Source of the DNA: JAZLEZ01 sp045615505
Lineage (GTDB): Bacteria > Spirochaetota > Spirochaetia > Sphaerochaetales > Sphaerochaetaceae
Direction: 5' to 3'
Assembly (NCBI GenBank): GCA_045615505.1
Contig: JAZLEZ010000012.1
Location: forward strand, 1 to 14,999
DNA length: 14,999 bases
Shown piece by piece: positions 14,968 to 14,999 of this stretch. The notes beneath the pieces were generated by a model. The model did not search any database. It saw only the letters and a list, made by a program, of their open reading frames with translations, and was not told the origin of the DNA. The translations under genes and the position numbers were made by a program. Positions within the stretch are counted from its first letter, which is position 1, and each line of letters starts with the position of its first letter.

Positions 14968-14999
14968 TTACTATGCTTTTTCCTACCTTTTGGGATTTC
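14895..14999 (-). CDS. C-terminal end of an unidentified gene, cut by the window edge
   Basis: The minus strand is open from the window edge to TAA at 14897-14895 and gives 34 residues: a basic patch (KGRKKHSK) followed by an acidic tail with two similar segments (STFGNGIE and STLENEII). No family can be named from so little. The adjoining phased AAGTGGAC motifs raise the possibility that this is the end of a transposase gene near the terminus of an insertion sequence, but this is inference. It may also be a chance open frame. Confidence 0.35.
   Translation of the reverse strand, partial: EIPKGRKKHSKSTFGNGIEEKTSVESTLENEIIF

Noticed and set aside
14788..14968. A CRISPR array at the repeat-rich right edge
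   Set aside because: The repeats differ in length and unit (33, 11 and 42 bases), have no regular unique spacers, and no cas gene is present.

Overview
The window looks like a chromosomal piece of a diderm, moderately AT-rich bacterium, most likely a spirochaete of the Treponema type (host-associated or gut). The reasons are the gene order TolC – adaptor – RND pump with an adaptor that lacks its alpha-hairpin, as in Borrelia BesCAB; a small signal-peptide beta-barrel protein ending in Phe; and a sugar-phosphate gene set common in gut Treponema. This assignment is inference from protein features. No rRNA, tRNA or CRISPR array was seen.

Layout, left to right. (1) 150-5552 (+): a tripartite RND efflux operon of outer-membrane TolC-like channel, short hairpinless periplasmic adaptor and 1047-aa HAE1-type permease, tightly packed with a 4-base overlap and a 13-base gap. 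(2) 5561-5982 (+): a scar. The first 25 or so codons of a fructose-6-phosphate-aldolase/transaldolase-like gene run directly into the last 112 or so codons of a GatZ/KbaZ-like gene, so at least 1.5 kb seems to have been lost or rearranged here. (3) 5979-7462 (+): a YjjG-type HAD nucleotidase and a SorD-like sorbitol-6-phosphate dehydrogenase, coupled by ATGA overlaps. They look like the surviving tail of a hexitol/ketose operon that now sits directly behind the efflux pump. (4) 7475-7620: a MITE-like element with 18-bp imperfect terminal inverted repeats and a TAAG flanking duplication. (5) 7633-8751 (+): a DUF362 protein carrying two 4Fe-4S ferredoxin clusters.

(6) The rest is on the minus strand. 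Read in the direction of transcription (right to left) it holds: the C-terminus of an unidentified gene at the right edge, followed by phased and tandem repeats that may be the end of an insertion sequence; an AAA_14/DUF4143 ATPase; a polytopic membrane protein related to acyltransferase-3/DUF1624; an outer-membrane beta-barrel protein with its own promoter and terminator; and a two-gene unit of UDP-glucuronate 4-epimerase and UDP-glucose 6-dehydrogenase, which together would supply UDP-galacturonate for surface glycans. The ugd gene converges on the DUF362 gene with only 14 bases between their stops.

The most unusual points are the aldolase/GatZ fusion scar, which coincides with a visible change in strand base composition; the hairpinless adaptor; the MITE-like element abutting a ribosome binding site; and an AAGTGGAC motif repeated at exactly 42-base intervals at the right edge. 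No complete, plainly new multi-gene system was found.
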